The position numbers and the translations under genes are program-made. Below the pieces are notes generated by a model, which was given only the letters and a program-made list of their open reading frames with translations, ran no database searches and was not told where the DNA came from. From NCBI GenBank assembly GCA_017591395.1, contig WEDG01000879.1, forward strand, positions 1-64,000: a stretch of 64,000 nt of DNA, read 5' to 3'. Below, one piece after another: positions 23,136 to 34,500 of this stretch (positions are counted from its first letter, which is position 1; every line of letters begins with the position of its first letter). This stretch comes from Schistocephalus solidus (lineage: Eukaryota; Platyhelminthes; Cestoda; Diphyllobothriidea; Diphyllobothriidae).

Positions 23136-24270
23136 GGGTTACTAGACTTTCCTCTTCATATCCGGCCAGTCGAATTGTCCTTTTCGCTAACTCTTTTCGA
23201 CCTTACTTCCTTTTTTTGCACCTTTCTGATACGTGAATAAAACTCAAATTCAAGGGTTACATATAAAACAAATTCAGAAAACAAACAGAACATTATGTTA
23301 CAGTTTTTGTTTGCGTTGACTGAGGCCGTTGCATTGGATGGGTCTGTGCTTTATGCCCTAGGAATGTGTCCCAGGCCACGGTGAGCCACTTCCCGTGAAG
23401 ACCAAACTAAATTCGATACTGGGCTTCGTGCAGGTGGTCTCATGGCCTTCGAGCCTTTAAGAGTCCACCTTAGTTGCGTTTTCATTTAAGGCGGCTGTAG
23501 TAAGCCTTGACTGCCTCCTTGCGCTTTCTGGTTATCCAATTTACGCAATGGCGACTGTGGTTGACAGTGAAATGCTGGTGGGAGTTGTTGCTGGGCCTTC
23601 ACAGTTCTACTTCCTCTGGCCTTCAGCGAAGGCCAGCGCCTGTTGTTAACATGTCCTTCCGCTGCCGTGTATAGTAAATTCCAACAGCCCATTTCTAATT
23701 TGACATTGGTACGCATCCGACATCATTTTTACTAGTATGCGCCCACCTGCGTGGATGGAAACAACTGTCAAAAGCTTTACCCACGCGTAAATCAAGCTAA
23801 ACTTCTCATGTTGTTGGTTGGCCGGTCCTCTGATTATCGATTTTTAGGCCGCCCCCTGCGTTAGGGCGGGAGGGAAATATCAGTAATCCTTGCTAAATTA
23901 TCACCTGGAGGTCTCAACTCTGCCAACCTGGTACATGCTCTCCATCCGCAAAGTCTATCAGCTGCGTGAAATTTCTACCCTTTCTGTAGTTGCCAATTGG
24001 TTAGACCTGTCAATCATGCTGCCTATGACTGCGGTGCTTCATTCTGGGCTTGCATAAGTTCTGAATGAATTTGGCCACCGTACCGAACTCAGTCTTCCTA
24101 GAAACCTTCGCTTTAACCTCGGTTTGAGCACTGTTTACCAGCGCAAAACTACACACTAGTGTCTCATAGCCAAAGATTTTCTGTTTCATAAACCCAAAAG
24201 CCAGAAGAAACCTGTATTCAATTCCCTCAATAACGAGCACGAACTCCCTTTCTATGGACGTTTAGGTATA
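23136..24270. other. No gene recognised
   Basis: Only short ORFs. The longest (23486-23716 and 24010-24240, - strand) have no recognisable domain and no convincing splice context. Confidence 0.45.
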
Positions 24271-24274
24271 TGGA

Positions 24275-24660
24275 CACAGGGGTAATGATAATCCCGACAA
24301 AGACAGGGAGACTAGAATGGCAATTTCTGACTTATTAGCCGTCATCAGTCAACCATACCCAACCCCAGGTTTTGCTGCACCCGAGGCTCGAACTCGCGAC
24401 CTGCTGGTTAGATGTCCAAATCTCTAACCTACTGCGCAACGAGCTCGTTGCCTTTTCGGTTTTGATCTGGAATGTGAACAATGTTAGATGAGCGTTCACC
24501 GATCGGTTATGGGCTTCACTTGTGCCTTGGGGCTCACTCTCGAGCCCCGCCAGCAGCCACACGGAAGCTAATGATATAGGCATAATGGCATTACCGACAA
24601 AGACAAGGCAGACTGGAATGGACATTTCTGGCTTAGTAACCGTTATCAGCTAGCCATAGA
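24275..24660 (-). repeat. SINE S1, dimer in reverse orientation
   Basis: On the + strand the reversed body (GACAAAGACAGGGAGACTAG; TTATTAGCCGTCATCAG) is followed by the reversed head (GAGGCTCGAACTCGCGACC), the spacer, the reversed tail (GTTCACCGATCGGTTATGGG; GGGGCTCACTCTCGAGCCCC), and then a second body (GACAAAGACAAGGCAGACTG). The order is thus body-head-spacer-tail-body, showing joined units. Confidence 0.75.
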
Positions 24661-25315
24661 TACAGGTTTCTTTAGTAAATACTTTAAGGAAACAGGGAAA
24701 GAAGCGATTATACTTCTTTTCATAAGTTAATAAATTGGCCAGAAACATCCCACCTCTCACTGTAGGCAAAGTCGATGTTCGTTCTTTTTTCATGAACAAT
24801 GCGGTGCTGAGTGTTTGTGTGTCCCCCCTCCAACAGGTCACACGGGAGATGCGTAGGACCAACACAGGAGATAAATAAGGTTCTGCAAGTGTTATTCGGG
24901 TTCAGTACCCAGGAGAAATACCCCAAATAGAAGGGGTACGTCTAGGTGCAGGTTCAAGCAACGCCGGCCACCTGCGCCTAATCCCCACGTCAGATGACTG
25001 TCAGGTCAGTGAACTCGTGCATGGAAGAGTGAGTTAAGTGTGAGATTACCCCTGGTGACTGCGTCGGCACTGTACGCTTTAAAGCTATCACGGTGCGCTA
25101 AAAGCCATGGCTTGGAAGGCTGCTAACTGACTGGAATACCTCGATCCCTCTCTCAGGACGGAGAGTCAGGCGGCAATGGCTCCTTCTTACGGTGGCCTCG
25201 ATGGCACTCCTAGGCCGGTAGCCTATCAGCCTTCCCCCACCATTCTTGTGTGCAATTCAGAACAATCTTCAGCGTACCAGGCCTCTGTGGTACAATTAGA
25301 CGGTCTGTTTAGCTT

Positions 25316-25715
25316 AGTCAGCCACTGCACGAACCAGGCGTGTGACATGCGTAGATGGGATGTATCGCTAAGTCAGACACTGCACAAACCAGGCGTGTGT
25401 GACACGCGTAGACGGGATGTATATCTAGGTCAGACACTGCACAAACCAGGCGTGTGACATGCGTACACGGGATGTATAGCTTAGTCAGACACTGCACGAA
25501 CCAGGCGTGTGACACGCGTAGACGGGGTGTATTGCTTAGTGAACCACTTCATGAACCAGGCGTGTGTGACACGCGTAGACGGTGTGTATAGCTTAGTCAG
25601 ACTGCACAAACAAGGTGTGTGTGACACGCGTAGACGGTGTGTATAGCTTAGTCAGACTGCACAAACAAGGTGTGTGTGACACGCGTAGACGGTGTGCATG
25701 GCTTAGTGAGCCACT
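25316..25715. repeat. Tandem repeat, ~55-bp unit, about seven copies
   Basis: The unit contains GTGTGACACGCGTAGACGGG, ATGTATAGCTTAGTCAGAC and CTGCACAAACCAGGC. Copies begin near 25340, 25395, 25451, 25506, 25563, 25616 and 25671. Spacing varies between 53 and 57 bp through extra GT dinucleotides and small deletions. Long frames on both strands are a by-product of the repeat. Confidence 0.9.
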
Positions 25716-25724
25716 GCAGCGGAT

Positions 25725-25870
25725 CCTACCTCCGGCCATCCTGGTACCGGGGCCAGGTAGGTGAGGGAGGAGAGGACTTGATAGATGCTGCGCAAGCCAG
25801 CGTCCCTTAGCTCGCATTGCCATGCGGCAAACGGTAGACATCGTTGGTGACAACGCTCGAACTGCCACTT
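25725..25870 (-). repeat. Dispersed repeat R2, antisense copy
   Basis: ACCGGGGCCAGGTAGGTGAG, then GATAGATGCTGCGCAAG, then GGTAGACATCGTTGGTGACA: the reverse complement of the R2 order seen at 55.65-55.80 kb. It follows the 55-bp tandem repeat directly. Confidence 0.55.
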
Positions 25871-26199
25871 AAGATTCGTTGTTTCTGCGGCTGAAACACA
25901 AAGATCGATTTTCTAACGACAGTAGAACGTGTTCCGAAGGCAAACATGGAGCTTAGGTGTGCGGAGGGACATGAAAGAATTCGCTAGAAGAGAAGCCTGC
26001 TCAAACCACAAAGCTTGCAAGTTGATCCTGAGGCAATTGTTGAGATCGACATCAATCGTCCATTCTTCCTCATCTAGAAGATTGTAATTTAACAATATTT
26101 TACCCTCTATGTCAAAAGAAGGGTTATCGGCTCACCTCCTAACATGGAACAGGTAGTTTACGCCTAATTTCTGACTTACGACGACAGTCTGACCGTCGA

Positions 26200-26380
26200 T
26201 TTCGACGAGGTCCATCGTGTGCTCCACGGCACAGTGGTGCAAGGACGGTGACTTGTGCGTGGGTCAGTTTTGAATGATAGTAGACTTGCGCTGCAGCTAG
26301 CGCACTCTCGCTCTTCCCTCACCCGCCTGTGTCCGGTGTCAAGACAAATTAAAGAAGACCAGAGGTGGTTTCGGGCGCAA
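26200..26380 (+). repeat. Dispersed repeat R2, copy
   Basis: GTCCATCGTGTGCTCCACGG, GTGCAAGGACGGTGACTTG, GATAGTAGACTTGCGCTGCA, a pyrimidine stretch, GTGTCCGGTGTCAAGACAAA and AGAAGACCAGAGG match the 55.65-kb copy block by block. Confidence 0.65.
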
Positions 26381-27376
26381 ACTTATAACCTAAAGGTTGG
26401 AAGACACGACTAACTAACAAAAAACATAGTGCTGTGAAATGTCGACAACTGGAAAATCTGACAGGCAGCACAAGGTTTAACAGTTGAAAATCAATTCACG
26501 ATAAGACTAGCTGACCAGCAACCTAATGCGTTAACCCCCCCCATAGTCGCAAAAGGCAGCCAATTTAATTCAGAAAAATTTTCGCCTGGACTATTGGCTG
26601 ATACTCACATTGCGGTCATTGAGGTGAGCTCCGCCTTATCAATTAGACCAGTGACGCTACATTTGGCCGTTTTTTAACTGAACAAGGACATTTTACTGAA
26701 GGTAACACTTTGAAACTGCAGCGCTTGCATAAAAATTCCGGACAAAATGCAAAAAAATCTGTTTCAAATACTTCAATTCGACGTTTCATAAACATTTTTA
26801 CACTTGGTAATGCCAAAATGTGCATGATGGACCGAGGCGCCCAGAGATCCAGTAAAATATTAAATCGTCAAAAGAAACCTCCATCCTAACGAAAAGATTG
26901 TCCCAAATCAGGGTTGGTTAGGACTGGCTGATGATAGCTTATAAGTCAAAAATTACCTTCACAGCCTCCATCATCTTCGCACCAATAATGGGTGCTATGC
27001 TATTGCTGCGAGAACTCTGGAGAACAAAGAGACAAACACGCTGCGTAACCTCACGCCAAAGAGGAAATGTCTAGGTCAAAATACGAGCTGCTCCTGTCAA
27101 GACTAATCATATTAGTTGAAATAATGTTTAGCAGTGATTCTATCCAAGGTTCCATTTGATTGTATATCATAAACGGTTACCTGAAAGTCTCCTATGAATT
27201 GGACGAGCATAGCCTACTTCTCTGTGATCAATAGTAAGCTTGCTCTATTTTTATAATGCAACAGTTTTTCCTTAGTAAGGCATACTATACAACTTTTGTA
27301 CTGACGTTTGGCTTATTAAAACAAATTGAAGATCCGATTTCAGACATAAGAAATGGCACACTTTCGATTTTGAGGT
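26381..27376. other. No gene recognised
   Basis: A short S1 body fragment lies near 26916-26960 (GGACTGGCTGATGATAGCTT). Otherwise only small unassigned ORFs. Confidence 0.4.
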
Positions 27377-27787
27377 GTGAACATCCTCTGTAGAGGCTTC
27401 TCTGTCAACAAGCGGTCCAGGCCGGAGGCCTCGTCATCGGAATCGTCTGACCGACCTGACCTGAGCATACCTAGTTTTACGAAACAAATAGAACCAGGCC
27501 TCAATAGTCTAGCACTTCCACGGGTGCGGCCATTTCGAAGGGTGATCAAATCATCTGATCGCCGACGACGAGTACGTCTGGACCCCAGTCTGACTACCGT
27601 CAGAGAACAGAACAACTGTCCTACTCGACTTCCCGAGCGCTCACCCTTTTTTCCTTCATTCATGAGGAATCATTTTAGAATTCGCACCCCTGCTTCTACA
27701 ATCAATCAGGTCGGCCCGGTGAAGAGCACTCACATGCGCATTCGAAGTGTACCAATTCCAGTCGACAGATTGCGTGGTCAGGGCTAA
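27377..27787 (+). CDS. Basic hypothetical protein, possible terminal exon
   Basis: A 136-codon open frame rich in Arg, Ser and Pro, with no domain I recognise. It has a Ser/Glu patch (EASSSESSDRPD) and a very basic run (RVIKSSDRRRRVRLD). An AATAAA at 27869-27874 lies 82 bp after the stop, as expected for a gene 3' end, and the frame converges on the - strand nesprin-like gene that ends at 28003. The first ATG-like position is not convincing and an acceptor could lie just upstream, so the true 5' border is unknown. It may also be a chance frame: the opposite strand is open for 107 codons. Confidence 0.3.
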   Translation: MNILCRGFSVNKRSRPEASSSESSDRPDLSIPSFTKQIEPGLNSLALPRVRPFRRVIKSSDRRRRVRLDPSLTTVREQNNCPTRLPERSPFFPSFMRNHFRIRTPASTINQVGPVKSTHMRIRSVPIPVDRLRGQG

Positions 27788-27868
27788 AATAATTAATTCA
27801 AGTGTTCGGTCCTTCCACAGCCTAGAGATCTCAAAGGGTGTCCACACTTTTTTCTGTCGCAATGACAA

Positions 27869-27874
27869 TAAACA
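27869..27874 (+). promoter_or_regulatory. Possible polyadenylation signal AATAAA
   Basis: Canonical hexamer 82 bp downstream of the stop of the basic + strand ORF. It supports that ORF as a terminal exon, but chance occurrence is possible. Confidence 0.35.
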
Positions 27875-28002
27875 TTGAGATCTCTATGAACTGCGTTCAA
27901 GACCTCTAAAACGGGTAATTAGGTGTATTCAAAAGAACGCATGCAGGGAAAGTGGGGCGGGGAGAAAGGGCGGTGGGAGGAGGGCGGGGGGCGGACACTC
28001 AG

Positions 28003-28518
28003 TCAAATTAAACGGGGTCCCTGCGGCGGTGGCAGGGGAAATGAAAAGCTCGAGGCCAGCCCAGAAAACAGTGAATGATCGTGGCATGTATGGTCCGCGA
28101 GGTGGCGGCTACAGAAAAAGCAGATGAGGGGAAGGAGGAAGAGAAGGCAGCAGAGGAGGATGGATCGCCGTGGCCTCCAGCAACGACTACCGCGGTTAAG
28201 GATTGGCGGAGAGCAGGCGACGACTGGGTGGTTGGATGAGACGGCGGTGGAGAACGCCCGGCTAGACGGTGGCGAAGAGTGCTCACGGATGCGATGACGT
28301 GAGTTCAACGGGTTACGGTTAAGCAGGGCCTGGCAGAGGCCCAGCATCGCGTCACTCATCTGTCGCCTAATGCGTTCGCTCTCTTCGTGAATGTCTGCTG
28401 ACGGTTCGGAGGCGTATTTCGGCAACGGCGGATGCTGCTGCTGCCCCCTGTCATCGGAACACTGCGGTCGGCAGAGCTGAGCTTGGGCGCCGATTAAACA
28501 GGCAGACTCCAGCACCGC
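28003..28518 (-). CDS. Nesprin-like gene, terminal exon: TM segment and KASH-like tail
   Basis: Opens in phase 0 after CTATCTTCACAG. The first half is helical and polar (ESERIRRQMSDAMLGLCQALL). Near the end a basic patch (RCWRPRR) precedes an 18-residue hydrophobic segment, SILLCCLLFLLPLICFFC. Then comes a 35-residue tail: SRHLADHTC, then LFSGLASSFSFPLPPP, then QGPRLI and TGA. In known KASH domains a TM helix is followed by about 30 residues with a conserved Cys about 23 residues from the end, an aromatic/Phe-Pro stretch and a final PPP-x. Here Cys, the SF-x-FP stretch and PPP occur in that order with similar spacing, but six residues follow the PPP. A strong donor-like GTGAGC at 28286 could give an alternative form lacking the TM. 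Confidence 0.6.
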   Translation of the reverse strand, partial: AVLESACLIGAQAQLCRPQCSDDRGQQQHPPLPKYASEPSADIHEESERIRRQMSDAMLGLCQALLNRNPLNSRHRIREHSSPPSSRAFSTAVSSNHPVVACSPPILNRGSRCWRPRRSILLCCLLFLLPLICFFCSRHLADHTCHDHSLFSGLASSFSFPLPPPQGPRLI

Positions 28519-31500
28519 CTGTGAAGATAGATAATAAAAGTAAAACACAAATCAACAGAAAGTGTAGTAAATACCATTGCCGACAGAGTCGAAAGTCGGA
28601 GTCGCAGGAAGCAGTTGAGAAGTCGACTCGACCGCTGAAACAAGAACTTTATTCGCTTGTACTTGTGCTTGTTATGGCTGCAATATGATGTAACGGATTG
28701 TGTCTCTCCACGCGTGACGATCCGCGGCAGCAGCCAACGACGAACGCAGAATACCGAAGGTCCAACAACGCCTTCCATGTCTTGACGAACTGTGTCGCGC
28801 CAGGTTTTCAGCTGACCCCATTTTCGACGCCTCCAAGCGGGCAGCGGTGCCGGATCGAGGGAAGTAACACTGAGCTCATGGGTTGGGCGACGACTAACGT
28901 GTTTAAACCCCTTACTAGTCGTTCTTAGATGACCTGCGATATCCTTGAGTTGTTTTCGCAGCGAGTGCGGGCTATGTCATTTGAGACGAAGTCGGCGTAA
29001 TGCACTCGAAGGGTGGTCCTCAAGCAGTTTTCGCTCATCTTCCATGCGTGTAGCCCACCATTCACAACCATAGAGAAGGACAGACCGACAGACCGATAGA
29101 AATGTCGCGTCGGGTCCACAGGCACTTTCTAAGGCTTGAGAAAACCCGTCGAGCAGTATCGATTCGGGAGACAATGTCATCATTACTCTCTCCACAGCCT
29201 GGAATCGCCTAAGAAGGGCAATAACGAAGACTTTAGCCGCAAAGTCGATAAGTCTTATGCCACGGTAGTTTTCGCATCTCGTTTTGTCTCCCTTCTTGTG
29301 AACAGGCACAAGGATACCTGAGCCCCGGTCATTAGGAACAACCACTTCTCTCCACGCTTGTACAATCACTTCATGGAGCCAGGGCACCAGTGTGTCGACA
29401 CAAGACTTGTAGACTTCAGAGGGTATACCGTCCTCTCCAGGTGTCTTGTTGTTGCGCAGCCTTATTATGGCATCAGTGACTTCTCCATCAGAAGGGGGAG
29501 TCGCATGGCACTGCAACAGCAGGAGAGGGAGGAGACTCCGTTGCAAGTTGTAAGGGGGTCCTGGGCTCGGTATCGAAATTGAGAAAGTTCTCGAAGTGCT
29601 AACGCCAGCGCTCGACCTTGGCCGGGTTTTCAGCAATGAAGCTGCCATTCACGTCAGGAACAGAGTCGCTCAGAGGGCCTACCACTAACTTGACGGATAA
29701 TTCGGAGTGTCACCTACGTTTGAGGCCTGCTTCATCGAGGTCGCTATTTCAGCCTAATATTTATTCCGGTCTTCCCTAGCCGATTTTGCCGTCATCTTTC
29801 CGAGTTGGCGGAAGGAAGCATCGTTGTGGGACCTGGCTGGAGCCGTCTGGGCCGATAGCTGCAGTGGTGGTCAAATGCCTCCAGTTGTCGCTCATCTTTC
29901 ACACGTAAAGCCCAGCATTCACTGCCATAGGGAAGGACAGGCCGGACGGATGCACAGTACACGAGAATCTTCGTGGTGATAAAAAATGTCGCGTCGGGTC
30001 CATAGGCACGTTATAAGGCTTGAGAAAACCCGACGAGCAGCCTCGATTCGGGAGACAATGTCATCCTTACTCTGTCCAACTCGAACTCCGTCATCAGAGA
30101 CCACATCGGACAAGGGTAGTTCATGTGCAAGGAGTTGCATACCTTTTGGCTCCTCTCTTCATCGAGGACGATTGCCTTCTGGTGCGCTAATTGAGCTAGA
30201 GGCGTTATTGGTGATAGCTTTCTCAAGGGCCATAACGAACCCTAATCTGATAATTGGAGTTGTGAGGAGGACTCCTGTAAATTTAAGATGAAGGAGAGCG
30301 TACGGAACGACTTTCCTGGGGAATATTCAGAACCTCAGTCGGAGCTCGGCCCAAAATGGATATCCTCCTGACTTCAAACAACAATCAAAGGAAAACGGTA
30401 GTTCCAGAGCTACGACCACCCAAACTTACCAGCTGGCGGACCATATCTTATTTTTAAAATGTACCTAGCCCAAAAAGATAACAGATGCGGATAGCGCACA
30501 AACCTAAAACAACTTCGCGCACCCATCTGGTACACACTACGAACAGTGTTGATTATTTCTGGTTATCTCGATAGAATTTTCATTAAAGCAAGATGGTATT
30601 CAACTAGACAATGATTTCAATCTAAAGGACGTCACTTTTCCCCTCGATACCATGATACACTGGAATACGTGACTGGTTGAGGTAATATACCACATAATTT
30701 AAAATGGTAATAAAGATTGTGAATTTTTCCATAGCATACGAAAGCGACTTTTGTAAGATTAGCAAATTTAGCTTCCTAATCTCTGACAGACGAAGTCGGA
30801 GAGTCGCAATTTACTGAGGTTTACAGGGGTAAGACAGACATGAAGGAACAACATCAACCTTCAAACCTCGTCCTTCTCACGATACGGCTCGGAAGACTTA
30901 TTCAATACTAATTACCAGTAAGTGCAAGAATACAAAAACAGGGCATCACCTGTAAACGCTGTAGAAGATACGGTGCCGTCGACAGGAGAGTGGAACTACT
31001 GGCCGTCTCTCCAGCTAAGAGTGGCAGTGAGGCGCTTCGCCGTCGACGCAGACCGCCGTTGCCGCCGCGGCTGGATCCAGTTTGTGGCTCACGAGGAGCG
31101 CTGCGCCAACCCATCATGGTCTGCTGGGCTTCTTTCTGTCTGCACAGAAGTTCAAAAATGAGTCTGTGCGACTCCTTGAGGACCGGTCTCGCCAACTCGG
31201 TCATCTCTCGCAACTGAACTCGCACATCGTGCTCCGCAAGGTTCATCAAGTCCAGCCAACGCAACTGACATTTCAGTTCTCGTTCCACCGCGGTTCGCCT
31301 AAAAAACAGTTCGGATAAGATGCGAGCTAGAACGAAACACGTTATGACTGAAAGCATCAGAGTAAAAAAACTTCAGCGAGGAATTTCTGCGACCAGTGCG
31401 GTGGCGGCAGTTGCGGCGGCGACGAGAAGAAAAATACCTAGAGGGCGGTTCGTGTCAGCTGAGGAGTCAGCAGGCATTGCGCACAGTCGGCTGGAAGCAG

Positions 31501-34500
31501 ACCTCGCGATGCACCACATTGCCTAAGCAATTCGACCGTTGCTAACGCTGTTGTCAATCGTGGGCGCAGGGAAAGGGGGGCCTTGACAGGCGTTATTATT
31601 CTGGAATGCGGTCTCAACATGGGCACGCGTTGGTGCAGGTTCATGCTGCACCCCGCTCCGTCGGAGATGAATCATCAGCGCTGACCCCATCTCCGGTCTC
31701 CTTGAATATGTCTTGACACTGGGCAGAGGCGGGTAAGGGAAGAGGGAGTGCGATAGATGCTATGCAAGTCTACTATTACTTAAAACTAATTTACGTGCAA
31801 GTCACCGTTCCTGCGCCACAGTTCCGTTGAGCATACGGTGAACGTCGTCGGATTACAACGGTCGAACTGACGTGAGAGAGCGAGCGAGCGAGAGATAGTA
31901 CGTCGGCGGTCGCTCTTATGCAGAACGATGTGCGGAGTTCCCGTCATTAAGCGTACCAGCCAGAAGTTCTATTCCAGGAGCAGATGTCCTTTCTGAGGAT
32001 GGAATCACTTCGACACCTACAGTATAATCTGATCTGCTAACGTTTTTCTGTCTGGGAACACATCAGGCAGTGATATTCGTCCAGAGGGAATTAATGCAGT
32101 CCAGTCGAACACCAAGTTTCTTTTCAGATTGGAGGAACAACGAAATGGCCTACCAAATACAAGTGGCTACTGATTTCTGGTTAGTAGGATGCTGCCTCAG
32201 TATGGCGTAATCTCTAGGCGAGGTGGCCACCTTATCTACCAAAGCGGCCACGAGTCCGTTAAAAGCTCGTAGCATCTATACAATGCAAACCAAAAGGAAG
32301 TTTTGAACGCACCTCAGTATCAGCATATCGAGCCAATCGGAGACGAAGTAGAGTGAGGAGTGACCTGAGAGTAAGAAGGTGCCAAGCTTTTGGTTGTTTC
32401 TACTGAGTCTTTCAAACCTCTCGCGTTGAGATGTCATCAGATTGTTAAGTTCTTCTCGCCAATCATCCAGCTTTTGGTGATAGAACTGAAATAGAGGAAA
32501 ACAGGTGTGAGGAAGCAGCGTAGGTAGGGAAAGGGAATTATATAGATATCAGCAACAATCACATGGATGGGCCGACAGTTCGATCATCGATTCAGACGGT
32601 GTCCACCGTAAGTCCCCCCACAGCAGCACGGTGATTTGTGCGCGAATCAGTTTAAAATGATAACAGCCTTGCGCTGCATCTACCACACTCTCTCTTTTCC
32701 CATTCACCTGAGCCCGCTGTCCTGACAAATTCGAAAATACCGGTACGACGTGAACTCGCGCCTAGGCGTGTTACTACAGCCCGGGTTCGCGCACAAAAGG
32801 GTCAGGATTTCACAAAACAAGGAAAGAGAGGCGGCTCGGATCCCGCAGAGTGGGAGTGAAACAAAGGCCACATAAAGGAGTCATTGCAACCTAAAGCTCC
32901 GTCCGAGGTATCCCGTCCGTTGGCATCCTTCCACGTCACGGCTTTCAGTGCACAGTGATAGATTCAGGCACGTCAGATGTGCTGAGAGCTGACCTAATGC
33001 TCTCTTGCCTCTCCCGGGCACGAGTTAATTGTCCGAGCGGGTGTATCAACAGATAATGCGAGAGCGCAACGGCTGACAGAGCTGGACGGCCCGTCTGCGC
33101 GTTTCACACACAAGACCTGTCTCCCAAAACAATACACCGGAATTTCACACAAAGTGGTGGGCGGTTGGGATCTCGCATGTGTGAGTGTGTAATAGAAGCT
33201 ACATGGAGAAGGAACCAGACCTGATCAAATGTCGCCGGCCACTCCTATCCGAGCCCCACGTCGGAAACGTGTGACATTCAAATTGGAGTCTAGTTAATCA
33301 TGGAATTTAAAAGCCAAATTTGGGCGGAAATATTTCGCCCTATAATCAGCTACATGCCACTCTGACGCAGTCCTTAATATTTCATATCGAGATGGAGAAT
33401 GTGTGTAGGCGTAGAAGAGTGGTTGGCTCGAACCTCTGATGTTCTCAATCTGTGGTCATTGTAAGGTTAACTGGATGATGATAGTAAATAAGCTGAAAAC
33501 TTTGCCTACGTGGGTTTCAGGCACAAGCGTTAAGAAAATGAAAACAGCTCCTGCGATCAGACGAGAACCATTTACTATTCAAACAAACAGCTTCACAGAC
33601 CTCAAGTTCACTGAGACACTTGTCCAGCTCGCGCCTTGGAATATCATGTTGCACACGACAGTAGGCGTGAGAGAGCGCCTGCTCCGAGCAAGTGATCGGA
33701 GGCGGTGGTTGATAGAGCGAATCCTCCAACTTGGATAACCAATGGTGGACCTCCGTACCTTCGTGAAAAATCTCCTGAATGGCCTTCATGGCTATCGGGG
33801 GAAGACGGAGGACCGCCGCGAGTTCTGAGAGCTTGAAAAGTGAACAAGGCAGGCACGGAGGTTAAAGCATCAACGGAGTTGGGGAGAGCCTAATGGCTGC
33901 GAGAAAACGGTAACTCACATTTGCTGATTGCGATTTATCAGAAGACAAGTCCGATAACTCATCTTCATCACCTTCGCTGAAGCAATCGCAAGCGGATGAA
34001 CTTGTATTGAAGGGTCTAAAAGCCGAGTAAAGTGCAGGCATGATAGCACTGCGTTGCTCAGTGGAGATTAGGAGCTTGGAGGAGTCCGAATGATCCTTTA
34101 GCGGTGAGCCCAAGAAGCCAGGGCTAGCGGAACTGATGGAAGCGTTTTCTCTTTCTGAACCAAATTCAAAAAAAGGCCCCTAAGTTCACAAAGCAAAAAT
34201 TTCTTTATCGGTGCTAAAAAAGGATTGTACAGAAGACAAAAAAAGATATGATGAAGTGTGTCCCATTAAAAGGCAGGAGTTCGGCACAATCCGTGGATTA
34301 AACATTGATACTATTATTACTGAAACGATTTCAGTAGTAGTTATATTGTAGATTTATGCTGTCCTAGCCAGTGACCACCTCATGGCGCATCATAAAGGTC
34401 ACTAGTGGTTTGGCACAGGATTGGACGCACAAGCGCTGCCGGACAAATAACGTGCACGCGCAACAATCGTATACAAAATTGGGTAGATTCAGTAATGCAT

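Noticed and set aside
25316..25715. CRISPR-like array
   Set aside because: The whole unit repeats, with no unique spacers, and the genome is eukaryotic.
25176..25868. ORFs on both strands through the 25.3-25.7 kb region
   Set aside because: They are translations of a ~55-bp tandem repeat; the peptide repeats follow the DNA period and have no start or splice context.
30922..31526. Several overlapping + strand ORFs rich in Arg
   Set aside because: They are frame shadows of the - strand nesprin-like exon 31298-30950 and its flank.
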